Made by a program: the position numbers and the translations under genes | From: Leclercia sp. AS011 | GTDB taxonomy: Bacteria > Pseudomonadota > Gammaproteobacteria > Enterobacterales > Enterobacteriaceae | Reading direction: 5' to 3' | Assembly (NCBI RefSeq): GCF_037152535.1 | Contig: NZ_JBBCMA010000001.1 | Span: 1,302,001 to 1,366,000, forward strand | DNA length: 64,000 bases | Part shown: one piece after another, positions 24,826-34,995 of the stretch | How the letters are laid out: every line of letters begins with the position of its first letter | Numbering within the stretch: the stretch's first letter is position 1 | Notes under the pieces: generated by a model | What the model saw: only the letters and a program-made list of their open reading frames with translations | Database searches by the model: none | Told to the model about the DNA's origin: nothing

Positions 24826-26871
24826 TTACGCACTCAAGCCGCGATTCACCAGCATCGGTTCAATCTGCGGATCGTGCCCGCGCCACTGGCGATAAAGTTC
24901 AGCCAAATCAGTACTATTCCCGCGCGACAAAATCGCCTCGCGGAATTTCTGGCCGTTTTCGCGGGTCAGGCCGCCCTCTTCCACGAACCACTGATAGCCG
25001 TCGTCGGCCAGCATTTGCGTCCACAGATAGGCGTAATAGCCTGCTGCGTAGCCGCCGCCAAAGATATGGGCGAAGTAGCTACTGCGATAGCGCGGTGGCA
25101 CGGCGGGAAGATGAAGCTGCTCGCGCTCAAGGGCGGCGGTTTCGAAGGCTTCGACATCCTCGGGTGCCTCGCTGGCGGTCAGGCCGTGCCAGTTCATGTC
25201 CAGCAGCGCGGCGCTGAGCAACTCGGTCATGTCATAGCCTTTATTAAACTGGGTAGCGCTGACCATTTTCTCGCGCAGAGCATCCGGCATCGGTTCCCCG
25301 GTCTCATAGTGACGGGCGTAGTGGGCAAAAACCTGCGGATGGCTGGCCCAGTGCTCGTTAATTTGCGACGGGAATTCAACAAAATCACGCGGCGTGTTGG
25401 TCCCGGAGAGCGTGGCGTATCGCTGGCTGGCAAACAGCCCGTGAAGGGTGTGTCCAAATTCGTGGAACAGGGTGATCGCATCATCCCAGGAGAGCAGCGC
25501 CGGCTGGCCTGCCGCCGGTTTTTGATAGTTGCAGACGTTATAGATCACCGGACGCGTACCGAACTCAAAGGACTGCTCGACAAAGTTCCCCATCCACGCC
25601 CCGCCGCCTTTCGAGTCGCGGGCAAAGAAATCACCGTAGAACAGCGCCATGCCTTCTCCGTTGTGATCGAAGATCTCCCACACGCGCACGTCAGGATGGT
25701 AAACCGGGATATCGCTGCGCTCGACAAAGGTAATGCCGAACAGCTGGGTCGCCGCCCAGAAGACGCCGTCGGTCAGGACTCTGTTCAGGGCAAAATAGGG
25801 TTTAACCTGGGATTCATCCAGGGCGTACTTCGCCAGCCGCACGCGCTCGGCGTAAAACGACCAATCCCAGGCCTGCACCTCAAACCCACCCTGTTCGTCA
25901 TCAATCACCTTCTGAATATCGGCCTGCTCCTGCAATGCGCGCCCGCGCGCCGCCGGGACGATGCCGCGCATAAACTGCAGCGCGGCGTCGGGAGTTTTCG
26001 CCATCTGATCGGCAATTTTCCAGCTGGCATAGCTGTCGAAGCCCAGCAGTTCCGCCTGACGCGCCCGCAGCGCCACCAGACGCCGTACCAGATCGCGGGT
26101 GTCGTTGGCATCGTTTTTCTGCGTGCGCAGCCAGCCGGCTTTGAACAGATTTTTCCGGGTCTGGCGATCGCGAAGCTGTTGCAGGGCCGGTTGTTGGGTG
26201 GTGTTCAGCAGCGGGATCAGCCAGCGATCGCTAAGCCCCTTCTCCGCTGCCGCCTGCGCGGCCGCGGCCTGCTCTGCCGGGCTGAGCCCATCCAGCTGGT
26301 GGAGATAATCCACCACCAGTCCGCCCGCTTTATCGGCCGCCAGCAGACGCTGGTTAAACTGGCTGGTAAGGGTGGCTGACTCTGTATTGATCGCTTTCAA
26401 CTCTTGCTTTTCCGCCTCGCCCAACCGGGCACCGGCCAGGATAAAACGCTGGTGCAGCTCCTCGATCAGGCGCAGGGACTCCGCGTCCGGGGCCATCGTC
26501 TGCCGCGCGTTATAGACCGCATCCACCCGGGCAAAAAGCGCGTCATCCAGCCAGATATCGTTGGACAGCGCCGCCAGTTCGCTGGCGATGGCCTCTTCCA
26601 GCTGCTGCAGATAATCATTGGTGTGCGCCGAGGTCATGGCAAAGAAGACGTTGCTCACCCGGCCCAGCAGGCCGCCGCTGTGCTCCAGCGCCAGTACGGT
26701 ATTGGTAAAGTCCGGGGCTGTCGCAGATCCGGCAATCGCGGCGATCTCCTCGCGCTTCTGGCGGATGGCCTCGTCAAAGGCCGGACGATAGTGGCTGTCG
26801 TCAATCAGATCAAAATGCGGTGCCTGGTACGGCAGCAGGCTGCTTGCGAAAAAGGGGTTAGTGCCAGACAT
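24826..26871 (-). CDS. dcp: peptidyl-dipeptidase Dcp
   Basis: A 681-residue M3-family metallopeptidase, the same length as E. coli Dcp. The zinc motif HEFGHTLHG is present with the downstream Glu, plus YRSSYFAHIFGGGYAAGYYAYLWTQ. It removes C-terminal dipeptides from peptides in the cytoplasm/periplasm. The start is ATG 26871 (MSGTNPFFASS), matching E. coli; the longer frame upstream is not conserved. The intact 3' end abuts an inserted island. Divergent from ydfG. Confidence 0.95.
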   Translation of the reverse strand: MSGTNPFFASSLLPYQAPHFDLIDDSHYRPAFDEAIRQKREEIAAIAGSATAPDFTNTVLALEHSGGLLGRVSNVFFAMTSAHTNDYLQQLEEAIASELAALSNDIWLDDALFARVDAVYNARQTMAPDAESLRLIEELHQRFILAGARLGEAEKQELKAINTESATLTSQFNQRLLAADKAGGLVVDYLHQLDGLSPAEQAAAAQAAAEKGLSDRWLIPLLNTTQQPALQQLRDRQTRKNLFKAGWLRTQKNDANDTRDLVRRLVALRARQAELLGFDSYASWKIADQMAKTPDAALQFMRGIVPAARGRALQEQADIQKVIDDEQGGFEVQAWDWSFYAERVRLAKYALDESQVKPYFALNRVLTDGVFWAATQLFGITFVERSDIPVYHPDVRVWEIFDHNGEGMALFYGDFFARDSKGGGAWMGNFVEQSFEFGTRPVIYNVCNYQKPAAGQPALLSWDDAITLFHEFGHTLHGLFASQRYATLSGTNTPRDFVEFPSQINEHWASHPQVFAHYARHYETGEPMPDALREKMVSATQFNKGYDMTELLSAALLDMNWHGLTASEAPEDVEAFETAALEREQLHLPAVPPRYRSSYFAHIFGGGYAAGYYAYLWTQMLADDGYQWFVEEGGLTRENGQKFREAILSRGNSTDLAELYRQWRGHDPQIEPMLVNRGLSA

Positions 26872-27024
26872 ATCAGACTCCTGAATACGATGAATTTCAC
26901 CAGAGTAGGCCAGCCCGGCAGTCGCTGCAATCTCTGTCACCTGAAGGGGACGAAAAGTCGCCTTACTCTGCGTCAGATCACATGCTATGGTAGTACAACA
27001 CAAAAAGCGTTGAGGAACAGTGAG

Positions 27025-27771
27025 ATGATTATATTAGTTACCGGGGCGACAGCGGGTTTTGGTGAAAGCATCACGCGTCGCTTCGTCGCCAACGGGCATA
27101 AGGTGATTGCCACCGGCCGTCGTCAGGAGCGTCTGCAGGAGCTGAAGGATGAGCTCGGCGACAGCATTTTGACCGCGCAACTGGACGTGCGTAACCGCGC
27201 ATCTATTGAAGAGATGATTGCTAACCTGCCGGCTGAGTGGCGCGACATCGACGTGCTGGTCAACAATGCCGGGCTGGCGCTGGGCCTTGAGCCAGCGCAC
27301 AAAGCCAGCGTGGAAGACTGGGAAACGATGATCGACACCAACAACAAAGGCCTGGTCTATATGACCCGCGCCGTACTGCCGGGCATGGTCGAGCGCAACC
27401 GCGGGCATGTGATTAATATCGGCTCCACCGCCGGCAGCTGGCCTTACGCGGGCGGCAACGTCTACGGCGCCACCAAAGCCTTTGTCCGTCAGTTCAGCCT
27501 CAATCTGCGCACCGATCTGCACGGCACCGCTATCCGCGTGACGGATATCGAGCCGGGTCTGGTTGGCGGAACCGAGTTCTCCAACGTGCGCTTCAAAGGC
27601 GATGATGACAAAGCGGGTAAAACCTACGAGAACACCACCGCCCTGACGCCGGATGATGTCACCGAAGCCGTCTGGTGGGTGGCGACGCTGCCGAAACACG
27701 TCAACATCAACACCGTTGAGATGATGCCGGTCAGCCAGAGCTTTGCCGGTCTGAGCGTCCATCGCGGATAA
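27025..27771 (+). CDS. ydfG: NADP-dependent 3-hydroxy acid dehydrogenase YdfG
   Basis: A 248-residue SDR nearly identical to E. coli YdfG ([46 protein letters not shown]; active site YGATK). It reduces malonic semialdehyde in the Rut pyrimidine pathway and oxidises L-allo-threonine and serine. ATG 27025 follows GAGGAACAG. It is divergent from dcp and upstream of rspR, as in E. coli. Confidence 0.95.
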   Translation: MIILVTGATAGFGESITRRFVANGHKVIATGRRQERLQELKDELGDSILTAQLDVRNRASIEEMIANLPAEWRDIDVLVNNAGLALGLEPAHKASVEDWETMIDTNNKGLVYMTRAVLPGMVERNRGHVINIGSTAGSWPYAGGNVYGATKAFVRQFSLNLRTDLHGTAIRVTDIEPGLVGGTEFSNVRFKGDDDKAGKTYENTTALTPDDVTEAVWWVATLPKHVNINTVEMMPVSQSFAGLSVHRG

Positions 27772-27862
27772 TTTGTCCGGACCTGGCCTGCGGGCCAGGT
27801 CTGGGATGCCCGGCAAAAGAATGGTAGTATTTACCGGTTACTTTTCTGAGAAATCACATCCA

Positions 27863-28549
27863 ATGGCCGCTGAATCGCAACTTAATCCAACCCAACCCGT
27901 TAATCAGCAGATTTACCGTATTTTGCGCAGCGACATTGTGCATTGTCTGATCCCACCGGGAACCCCGCTCTCTGAAAAAGAGGTGTCGGTCCGCTTTGAT
28001 GTCTCCCGCCAGCCGGTTCGCGAAGCCTTCATTAAGCTGGCGGAAAACGGCCTGATTCAGATCCGCCCCCAGCGCGGCAGCTACGTGAATAAGATCTCCC
28101 TCACCCAGGTGCAGAATGGCTGCTTTGTCCGTCAGGCCATCGAGTGCGCCGTGGTGCGTCGCGCGGCAAGCCTGGTGGACGATCATCAGTGCTATCTGCT
28201 GGAGCAGAACCTGCATCAGCAGCGCATCGCCATTGAACGTAAGCAGCTGAATGATTTTTTCCTGCTCGACGACGAATTTCACCAGAAGCTGGCGCAGATT
28301 GCGGGCTGTCAACTGGCATGGGACACCATTGAGAACATTAAGGCGACCATTGACCGGGTGCGCTACATGAGCCTGGACCACGTCTCGCCCCCGGAGATGT
28401 TGCTGCGTCAGCATCACGATATTTTCAACGCACTGGAAAAGCGCGACGCCGATGCGGTGGAAAAAGCGATGACCCTGCATCTGCAGGAAATTGGCGAGTC
28501 GGTACAGTTAATCCGTCAGGAAAACAGCGACTGGTTTAGCGAAGAGTAA
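27863..28549 (+). CDS. rspR: GntR/FadR-type transcriptional regulator RspR
   Basis: A 228-residue regulator matching E. coli RspR (YdfH): N-terminal winged helix ([43 protein letters not shown]) and a C-terminal FCD domain with metal-binding Asp/His residues ([18 protein letters not shown]). In E. coli it represses rspAB. The start at ATG 27863 gives the E. coli length. Its targets here are probably rspA-rspB and perhaps the ydfI and transporter genes nearby. Confidence 0.93.
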   Translation: MAAESQLNPTQPVNQQIYRILRSDIVHCLIPPGTPLSEKEVSVRFDVSRQPVREAFIKLAENGLIQIRPQRGSYVNKISLTQVQNGCFVRQAIECAVVRRAASLVDDHQCYLLEQNLHQQRIAIERKQLNDFFLLDDEFHQKLAQIAGCQLAWDTIENIKATIDRVRYMSLDHVSPPEMLLRQHHDIFNALEKRDADAVEKAMTLHLQEIGESVQLIRQENSDWFSEE

Positions 28550-28554
28550 TGATT

Positions 28555-28583
28555 CCGCATCCCGTCGACTGTCCGGGATGCGG
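28555..28583 (+). terminator. rspR/uspG intergenic hairpin
   Basis: A 10-bp stem, CCGCATCCCG / CGGGATGCGG, with a 9-nt loop lies between the convergent rspR and uspG-like genes. The following bases are only moderately T-rich, so it may be bidirectional or weak. Confidence 0.55.
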
Positions 28584-28591
28584 GGATTAAT

Positions 28592-29023
28592 TTAGCGCAC
28601 CACTAATACCGGAATTTTGGCATAGCGTAATACCGATTCGGCATTCGAGCCCAGCAGATGTGTCGTTACGCCCGGCTTTTTCGAACCGATAACAATTATA
28701 TCGAACGCCCCTTCAGCGCCCATCGCGATAATTTCATCGCGTACGTTGCCAAAACGCACTGCGGTATGAATAGCGTCAGGCGAAATATCAAAGAGCCGCT
28801 TCAACTCATTCATTTTTTTCTTCGACTCTTCGGTCATAAAGGCCTCGAATTTGACAATATCCGAGGAGAAGCCACGCAGCATGGCGCGACTGTTGACCGG
28901 GAGTACATGCAATAACGTGATTTCGGCATTATCCGCCCGGGCGAGGAATGCGGCATGACGCACTGCCTTATCACTTAAATCCATTTCAAATACATCGACA
29001 GGCATCAAAATTTTCTTATACAT
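28592..29023 (-). CDS. uspG: universal stress protein, UspG type
   Basis: A 143-residue Usp fold protein beginning MYKKILMPVDVFEMDLSDKAVRHAAFLA, which closely resembles E. coli UspG. It has the ATP-binding motif GxKx(n)G-S near the C-terminus (GSKKPGVTTHLLGSNAESVLRYA). It is induced by starvation and stress in relatives. GGAG precedes the start. It is not at the usual E. coli uspG locus, so it may be a paralogue; the symbol is by similarity. Confidence 0.85.
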   Translation of the reverse strand: MYKKILMPVDVFEMDLSDKAVRHAAFLARADNAEITLLHVLPVNSRAMLRGFSSDIVKFEAFMTEESKKKMNELKRLFDISPDAIHTAVRFGNVRDEIIAMGAEGAFDIIVIGSKKPGVTTHLLGSNAESVLRYAKIPVLVVR

Positions 29024-29184
29024 ACGCCTTTCTCCTTATATCGATAATATGTTTCTTAACGATATTCAGAGTGACAGAGTTTTATCAAACGAAGGTTAAA
29101 CGGCAGGGTCAGGAAATAGAGGAGTTACGTAAAGAAGTGTGGAGATAAGATCATGCCGCCGTTAACGGCAGCATGAGGACAACG

Positions 29185-30648
29185 TTAGATCTGTGCCGCG
29201 TATTGTGCCACGGTGGCTTTCGCCCCGTTGTTCAGCAAGGCGGAATAGGCGCTCATCACCGCGTCAACAAATACCGCGTCCAGCGGCAGTTCCTGACCGA
29301 AAATGGTTTCAATTCCCAGCAGGGCTTTCACGCGGCTTTCGCCTTCCGCGCTGCCCTGCACCGCCGCCTGAATCACCGGCAGCAGCGGATCGCATACTTC
29401 AATGGCGTCACCGCGCTCATCCACGCCGCCGACGTAGCGCATCCAGCCAGCAATACCCAGCGCCAGCAGCGGGAACGGCTTCTGATGCACCCGGTGCCAG
29501 CGCACGGAGTCCAGCATACGCTGGGGCAGTTTCTGGCTGCCGTCCATGGCAATCTGCCAGGTGCGGTGGCGCAGTGCCGGGTTGCTGTAGCGTTCGATCA
29601 GCAGATCGGCGTAACGGCCTAAATCCACTCCGGTGACTTTCAGGGTTGGGGCCTGCTCGTTGAGCATCAGCGCATGGGCGGCGCGCTTGTAGTTCGCGTC
29701 TTCCATGCAGTCATTGATGTGCTGGTAGCCCGCCAGATAGCCCAGATAAGCCAGGAACGAGTGGCTGCCGTTGAGCATCCGCAGCTTCATCTCCTCGAAC
29801 GGGATCACGTCGGCCACCAGCTCGGCCCCCGCTTTCTCCCACGCCGGACGCCCGGCGACAAAGTTATCTTCAATCACCCACTGACGGAACGGCTCGCAGG
29901 CCACCCCCGCCGGATCGCGCACGCCGGTGATCTGCTCGATTTTGCTCAGCGTGTCGGCGGTAACGGCAGGCACAATCCGGTCGACCATGGTGGACGGGAA
30001 GGTGACGTTGGCTTCGATCCACCCGGCCAGCTCAGGGTTGACCGCCCGCGCATAGGCGCAGGTGACATTGCGCATCACGTGGCCGTTCTCTGGCATATTG
30101 TCGCAGGACATCAGGGTAAAGGCCGGCAGACCGGCGTTTTTACGTCGGGCCAGCGCTTCCACCACCACGCCTACGGCGGAGACCGGCTGATGGGGATTTT
30201 GCAGATCGGCGACGATCGCTGGGTGATCCAGCATTAACTGGCCGGTCGCAGGCGCGTGGCAGTAGCCTTTCTCGGTGATGGTTAAGGAGACGATCGCCAC
30301 CTGGGGTTCACACATGGCCGCCAGCACCGCTTCCAGCCCATCCACCTGGGCATGCAGCGCTTTTTTCACCACCCCAACCACCCGCGCCGTCCAGGCATCG
30401 GCTGACATTTCAGCGACGGTATAGAGGTTGTCCTGGGCCTTAAGATCCGCGATTTGCTGCTCACCGCCAATCAGGTTGACCTCGCAGTATCCCCAGTCGC
30501 TGCCGTGGTCTGCTGCCAGCATATCGGCATACACCGCCTGATGGGCGCGGTGGAAGGCACCAAAACCCAGATGCACGATGCGGGACTGCAGGGCATCGCG
30601 GTTGTAGTGAGGAAGCGTGGCTTGCGCATGTAATAACGGATTTTTCAT
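29185..30648 (-). CDS. ydfI: mannitol dehydrogenase-family oxidoreductase YdfI (mannonate oxidoreductase type)
   Basis: A 487-residue polyol-specific long-chain dehydrogenase collinear with E. coli YdfI ([69 protein letters not shown]). It would convert D-fructuronate/D-mannonate or a related pair with NAD. The start ATG 30648 matches E. coli; the 17 extra upstream residues do not. It lies in the rsp region with mannonate dehydratase RspA, consistent with sugar-acid metabolism. Confidence 0.93.
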   Translation of the reverse strand: MKNPLLHAQATLPHYNRDALQSRIVHLGFGAFHRAHQAVYADMLAADHGSDWGYCEVNLIGGEQQIADLKAQDNLYTVAEMSADAWTARVVGVVKKALHAQVDGLEAVLAAMCEPQVAIVSLTITEKGYCHAPATGQLMLDHPAIVADLQNPHQPVSAVGVVVEALARRKNAGLPAFTLMSCDNMPENGHVMRNVTCAYARAVNPELAGWIEANVTFPSTMVDRIVPAVTADTLSKIEQITGVRDPAGVACEPFRQWVIEDNFVAGRPAWEKAGAELVADVIPFEEMKLRMLNGSHSFLAYLGYLAGYQHINDCMEDANYKRAAHALMLNEQAPTLKVTGVDLGRYADLLIERYSNPALRHRTWQIAMDGSQKLPQRMLDSVRWHRVHQKPFPLLALGIAGWMRYVGGVDERGDAIEVCDPLLPVIQAAVQGSAEGESRVKALLGIETIFGQELPLDAVFVDAVMSAYSALLNNGAKATVAQYAAQI

Positions 30649-30865
30649 GATAGTACTCGTTAATGTGATTAAGCGATGAATCCGGGCCGGTATTGCCATT
30701 CCGCCCGGCTTACTAACCCAACTAGAATGGTAGATGGCATAACAAATTCTCTGCCGTTAACCATACTGATTGTTGATATGTCGATATTGATTTACGTTAA
30801 CTTTTCACCATCTGGTGTGACATCAATTGCAAGTTGTGTGACAGCATTAAAATGCTGTAAACCAC

Positions 30866-32410
30866 TTACCCGGCAGGGGTAGCGCTCTCACGCGGCTGGG
30901 CCATGGCTGGAGTCGATTCAGTCCAGAGCGTGTCATAGTTATGGCCGGTCAGATCCTCCACTATGCGCCGTACGTGCGGTTCAACCGCTACTTTTGACCC
31001 ATTGGCACGTAGTCGCTCGACCTCTTCCACGAAGATCTGGTGGGTCTGCTTGTTCAGACGGAAGGTCAGCGCCTGCCAGAGGGCGAGAATTAGCAGCCCG
31101 GCGGTGCCGATAAACATCAGCATAGCGATGGTGTGAATTGCTTCCGGCGGTTGAACCTGACTCCCCTTCACGAAACCACCGGTTTGCAGCAGAAAGCCGA
31201 CCACAAAGGTGGCGATGGCAACCGTGGTTTTACGCGAGAAAGTCATCACTGCGGCGAACAGACCTTCCCGACGCTGACGGCTGACCATCTCGTCAATATC
31301 CGGAATGAACGGGAAGACGTTCCACGGGGTAAACTCCAGCACGCAGCGGCCCACCTGATACAGTCCGGCCAGCAGGAACAACGTAAACACGGTATTCAGC
31401 GCCGGGATCTGGTACACCGCCAGGAAACCGGCCAGGCACAGCATCATCACCAGATAGGCGAAAACGTACAGTCGGGCCGGACCGTACTTGATGATCCCGA
31501 ATCCGGCAATCAGCGTTACCGGCAGGCCGACGATACTCATCGACAGCAGGCTCCCCGCAAGCGAAGACGAGACATTCAGGCAGTAGACACAGAAGAAGAC
31601 AAACACGGTGTTGTAAACATCTTTGCCGGTGAATGACAGCAGATAGATAGCCAGATGCTTTCTGAAAGCACGGATTTTCAGCGTCGAGGCGTAGGATTTA
31701 AACAACTCGCCAACGGCACAAACTTTGTCAGCCAGGCTGCCGGGAAGCGCGGATTTTTCCAGCTCGACCTGCATTTCCGGGGTGAGCTCTCGCTCCCAGG
31801 TCACTTTCCACGAGATAAAGACGCAGACCATGAACAGCACCGCGAAGATCACGCCGTTAATCAGATAGGCATTGGCACTCTGTTCGCCGAAATAGCCGAT
31901 CAGCAACCCTGGGATAAAGGTCGCCAGAAAGGTGCCGGATGCCGACAGGAACATGCGACAGGTAGACAGTTTGGTGCGGCCGTTAAACTCTTTGGTCATC
32001 TCTGACGGCAGGGTTTCCCACGGGATCAATACCATGGCGGCAATAATTTCGAACGCCAGATAGACCGCCAGATAAAACCCATAACTCATCCCATTGAGCC
32101 ACAGCAAGGCGTACACCAGCATCAGCGGCGCGCCGATCAGCAGGAAAAAGCGCCGGCGGCCAAACTTCTTACCAAAGTAGTTCTTATAAAAGTGGTCGGT
32201 TAAGCTGCCCATAAACAAGCTGACTATCGCGTCGACAATACGGGCGATGGCCACAATGGATGCCGCTTCCATCGGCGATAAACCTACAAAGGTGGTGTAG
32301 AAAAATAACAGCCAGGCACCAATGACGGTAAAAGCACCGCCGCCCATAATATCGGTCAATCCATATCCAATACTCACCGGAATGGTGATGTTTTTCTTTG
32401 CACGAGACAT
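30866..32410 (-). CDS. GPH-family (glycoside-pentoside-hexuronide) symporter
   Basis: A 514-residue MFS-fold carrier with about 12 TM segments and the GPH pattern (GYGLTDIMGGGAF; ARIVDAIVSLFMGSLTDH; IPWETLPSEMTKEFNGRTKLSTCRMFLSA). Relatives such as UidB and YihO import glucuronides or sugar acids with Na+/H+. It has a longer soluble C-terminus than usual. Placed between ydfI and ydfJ, it probably supplies a hexuronide or aldonate to RspA/YdfI. Confidence 0.85.
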   Translation of the reverse strand: MSRAKKNITIPVSIGYGLTDIMGGGAFTVIGAWLLFFYTTFVGLSPMEAASIVAIARIVDAIVSLFMGSLTDHFYKNYFGKKFGRRRFFLLIGAPLMLVYALLWLNGMSYGFYLAVYLAFEIIAAMVLIPWETLPSEMTKEFNGRTKLSTCRMFLSASGTFLATFIPGLLIGYFGEQSANAYLINGVIFAVLFMVCVFISWKVTWERELTPEMQVELEKSALPGSLADKVCAVGELFKSYASTLKIRAFRKHLAIYLLSFTGKDVYNTVFVFFCVYCLNVSSSLAGSLLSMSIVGLPVTLIAGFGIIKYGPARLYVFAYLVMMLCLAGFLAVYQIPALNTVFTLFLLAGLYQVGRCVLEFTPWNVFPFIPDIDEMVSRQRREGLFAAVMTFSRKTTVAIATFVVGFLLQTGGFVKGSQVQPPEAIHTIAMLMFIGTAGLLILALWQALTFRLNKQTHQIFVEEVERLRANGSKVAVEPHVRRIVEDLTGHNYDTLWTESTPAMAQPRESATPAG

Positions 32411-32495
32411 ACAGTTTCCTTACCTGAAAAAAATCCAGTTAATTCCCGATGCTTCCCTGAGTGAGTGCGTAATAGCGCTGTTGTTTTGCGAGAGA

Positions 32496-32531
32496 TAAAA
32501 AAAGACTCCCCTGCGTTAGCAGGAGAGTCTT
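32496..32531 (-). terminator. Rho-independent terminator of ydfJ
   Basis: Stem AAGACTCCCCTGC / GCAGGAGAGTCTT (one mismatch) is followed on the minus strand by a T-run (from 32503), immediately after the ydfJ stop. Confidence 0.88.
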
Positions 32532-32537
32532 CAGGCA

Positions 32538-33917
32538 TCAGGACATTGCGCGATGCTTATTGTTAATCCCCAGCACGGCAGAGTTGTCCTCTGCGGCATC
32601 GTCGAGGATGCTCAGGTCGCGATCCCGTACTTCCGGCATTAGCAGGGCTGAGATCAGGCCGATAACGGAGTAGACCACCACCATCACCGCAATAGGCCAC
32701 CAGGAGCCGGTCATGTTGCAGAAGATCCCCGCCAGTACCGGACCAAAACCTACCGCCACCAGACCGCCCGCCTCTTTCGAAATTGCCATCCGGGTGAAGC
32801 GGTTACGTGAACCGAACATCTCGGCCATGGTGATATTTTCCAGGGCAAACAAGCCCAGTACCGCGAAGTTATGGATGACGATAATCGAGGTCATGATCAC
32901 CCCCGGCGTATTCGATTTATCGACAATAATCGACAACATCGGATAAGCCAGAATAATGGCGGAAATATTCAGCAAAATATAAGGCAGACGACGGCCATAT
33001 TTATCGGACAACCAGCCCAGCAGCGGAATGGTAATAAAGCCGAGGATGGAGCTGATCATTAAAGCGTCGGTCGGGATGGCTTTATTAAACAGCAGCGTCT
33101 GCACCAGATAACCGGCCAGGAAGGTCTGGATCAGACCGGAGTTACCCGCCTGGCCGAAACGCAGCCCGGTTGCCAGCCAGAACGATTTGCTCTTCACCAT
33201 CGCCCCGACGGTACTTTCCTGCACCGCAGCCTGCGCCGGTGCCTCTTCGGCGTTGACCTGCTCAAAGACCGGACTCTCTTTGAGGTTCATACGCAGCCAG
33301 ATAGCAAAGATCATCACCACCACGCTGGCGAGGAACGGCACGCGCCACCCCCAGGCCAGCAGCTCTTCACGGTCAAGGGCGAAGAACATTACCGCCCAGA
33401 TCGCGGTGGCGCTGAGGGTACCGCAGTTGGTGCCCATCGCCACCAGCGAGGAGATGATGCCGCGTTTCCCTTTCGGGGCGTACTCCGCCAGCATGGTGCC
33501 CGCGCCGGAGATTTCCGCGCCAGCGCCCAGGCCCTGAATGATACGCAGCGTCACCAGCAGCACCGGAGCGAAGATACCGATCTGCGCATAGGTCGGCAGC
33601 ACGCCGATCAGAGTGGTACAGATCCCCATCATGGTGATGGTGATAAACAGCACCTTTTTACGCCCGACGCGGTCGCCCATTTTGCCGAAGATAAAGGCCC
33701 CGACGATACGGGCGATATAGCCCGCGCCATAGGTTCCCATCGCCAGAATCAGCGCCATCGCCGCCGACTGTTCCGGGAAGAAGATCTCGTGAAAGACTAA
33801 TGCTGCGCCCAGCGAATAAAGCTGGAAGTCCATAAATTCTAACGCGGTGCCCAGCCAGCCGGACACGGCGGCTTTGATCAGGTCAGATGTGGATCTTTCA
33901 TGTTGTACTTGAGTCAT
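32538..33917 (-). CDS. ydfJ: MHS-family MFS transporter YdfJ
   Basis: A 459-residue metabolite:H+ symporter family protein (GTALEFMDFQLYSLGAALVF; GTYGAGYIARIVGAFIFGKMGDRVGRKKVL; MLAEYAPKGKRGIISS), intact through 12 TM segments. In E. coli K-12, from memory, this gene is broken by the Qin prophage; here it is whole. It lies 53 bp downstream of rspB and probably belongs to the rspAB operon as importer of the substrate. Confidence 0.9.
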   Translation of the reverse strand: MTQVQHERSTSDLIKAAVSGWLGTALEFMDFQLYSLGAALVFHEIFFPEQSAAMALILAMGTYGAGYIARIVGAFIFGKMGDRVGRKKVLFITITMMGICTTLIGVLPTYAQIGIFAPVLLVTLRIIQGLGAGAEISGAGTMLAEYAPKGKRGIISSLVAMGTNCGTLSATAIWAVMFFALDREELLAWGWRVPFLASVVVMIFAIWLRMNLKESPVFEQVNAEEAPAQAAVQESTVGAMVKSKSFWLATGLRFGQAGNSGLIQTFLAGYLVQTLLFNKAIPTDALMISSILGFITIPLLGWLSDKYGRRLPYILLNISAIILAYPMLSIIVDKSNTPGVIMTSIIVIHNFAVLGLFALENITMAEMFGSRNRFTRMAISKEAGGLVAVGFGPVLAGIFCNMTGSWWPIAVMVVVYSVIGLISALLMPEVRDRDLSILDDAAEDNSAVLGINNKHRAMS

Positions 33918-33970
33918 ATTGGCTATCTCAACAGGGTAAGATGCGTACCGCTAAACCGCATTCATCGTTA

Positions 33971-34984
33971 TTAGAACGTCAGCAATACCTTGCAGCACTG
34001 CCGCTGGTCTTTCTCAAACAGTTCAATGGCGTCTTTAACGCATTGATACTCAAAGGCGTGAGTAATCAGCTTGTCGGGATCGATCAGCCCTTTTTCCAGC
34101 CAGTCGATCACCACCGGGAACTTGTTGGCATTCAGACGGGAGGAGAAAATCGACAGCTCTTTGCCGGTGATCCCCTGCTGCACGATCTGGCTCGCATCGC
34201 TGGAGAAGCCCATCAGCACGATGCGCGCCGCGGGTGAGGCCAGAGTAATGGCTTCCTGCAGAATAGAGGGATGGCAGGCGGCATCGATAATCAGCGTCGG
34301 CTTGATGCCCTTCTCTTCAAGCAGTGCCGGTAGCGACTGGTTGCCATTGTTGATGACCCAGTCCGCCCCGCTGCGCTGGGCCATCGCCAGGCGCTCGTCG
34401 ATGCGGTCGACCACAATTACCTGCTTCACCTTATAGACGCCTTTCAGCGCCTGGACGGTGACCAGCCCCATCGGTCCGGCACCATAGATCAGCGCCACAT
34501 CCTGCTCCGTCGGGCTGGCATGGCCGGTGACGTTGGCCGCGATGGTGAACGGCTCGACCATCACCGCGTGCTTATCGCTGATGCTGTCCGGGATTACCCA
34601 GGCATTTTTGGCCGGGACCACGGCGTACTCACTGAAGCCGCCGTCGCGATGGACGCCCAGTACCACCAGCGAGGTGCAGACGTTCGGTTTGCCGACCGAG
34701 CACGGGTAGCAGTGGCCGCAGCTGATCACCGGGTCCACCGAGACGCGCTGCCCCAGACGGGCGGTATCGACACCGTCACCTACGGCATCAATCACGCCAA
34801 AGAACTCATGGCCGATAACGCGCGGATATTTAGCGAAGGGATTATGGCCGCGATAGATATGGCTGTCGGAACCGCAGATCCCGGCCAGCTTCACCTTTAC
34901 GCGCACCTCGCCCGCGGCGGGTGTCGGTAACGGACGCTCTTCGATCACCAGCGTATTCGGTTGTTGAATAACGATACTTTTCAT
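33971..34984 (-). CDS. rspB: zinc-dependent alcohol dehydrogenase RspB
   Basis: A 337-residue MDR-family dehydrogenase collinear with E. coli RspB: catalytic zinc Cys in GICGSDSHIYRG, GHEFFG, the four-Cys structural zinc loop CGHCYPCSVGKPNVC, and Rossmann motif YGAGPMG. It likely oxidises a sugar acid/polyol (L-gulonate/mannonate type). The start at ATG 34984 follows GGAGCAG and matches E. coli. It is 11 bp downstream of rspA. Confidence 0.94.
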   Translation of the reverse strand: MKSIVIQQPNTLVIEERPLPTPAAGEVRVKVKLAGICGSDSHIYRGHNPFAKYPRVIGHEFFGVIDAVGDGVDTARLGQRVSVDPVISCGHCYPCSVGKPNVCTSLVVLGVHRDGGFSEYAVVPAKNAWVIPDSISDKHAVMVEPFTIAANVTGHASPTEQDVALIYGAGPMGLVTVQALKGVYKVKQVIVVDRIDERLAMAQRSGADWVINNGNQSLPALLEEKGIKPTLIIDAACHPSILQEAITLASPAARIVLMGFSSDASQIVQQGITGKELSIFSSRLNANKFPVVIDWLEKGLIDPDKLITHAFEYQCVKDAIELFEKDQRQCCKVLLTF

Positions 34985-34995
34985 CTTCTGCTCCT

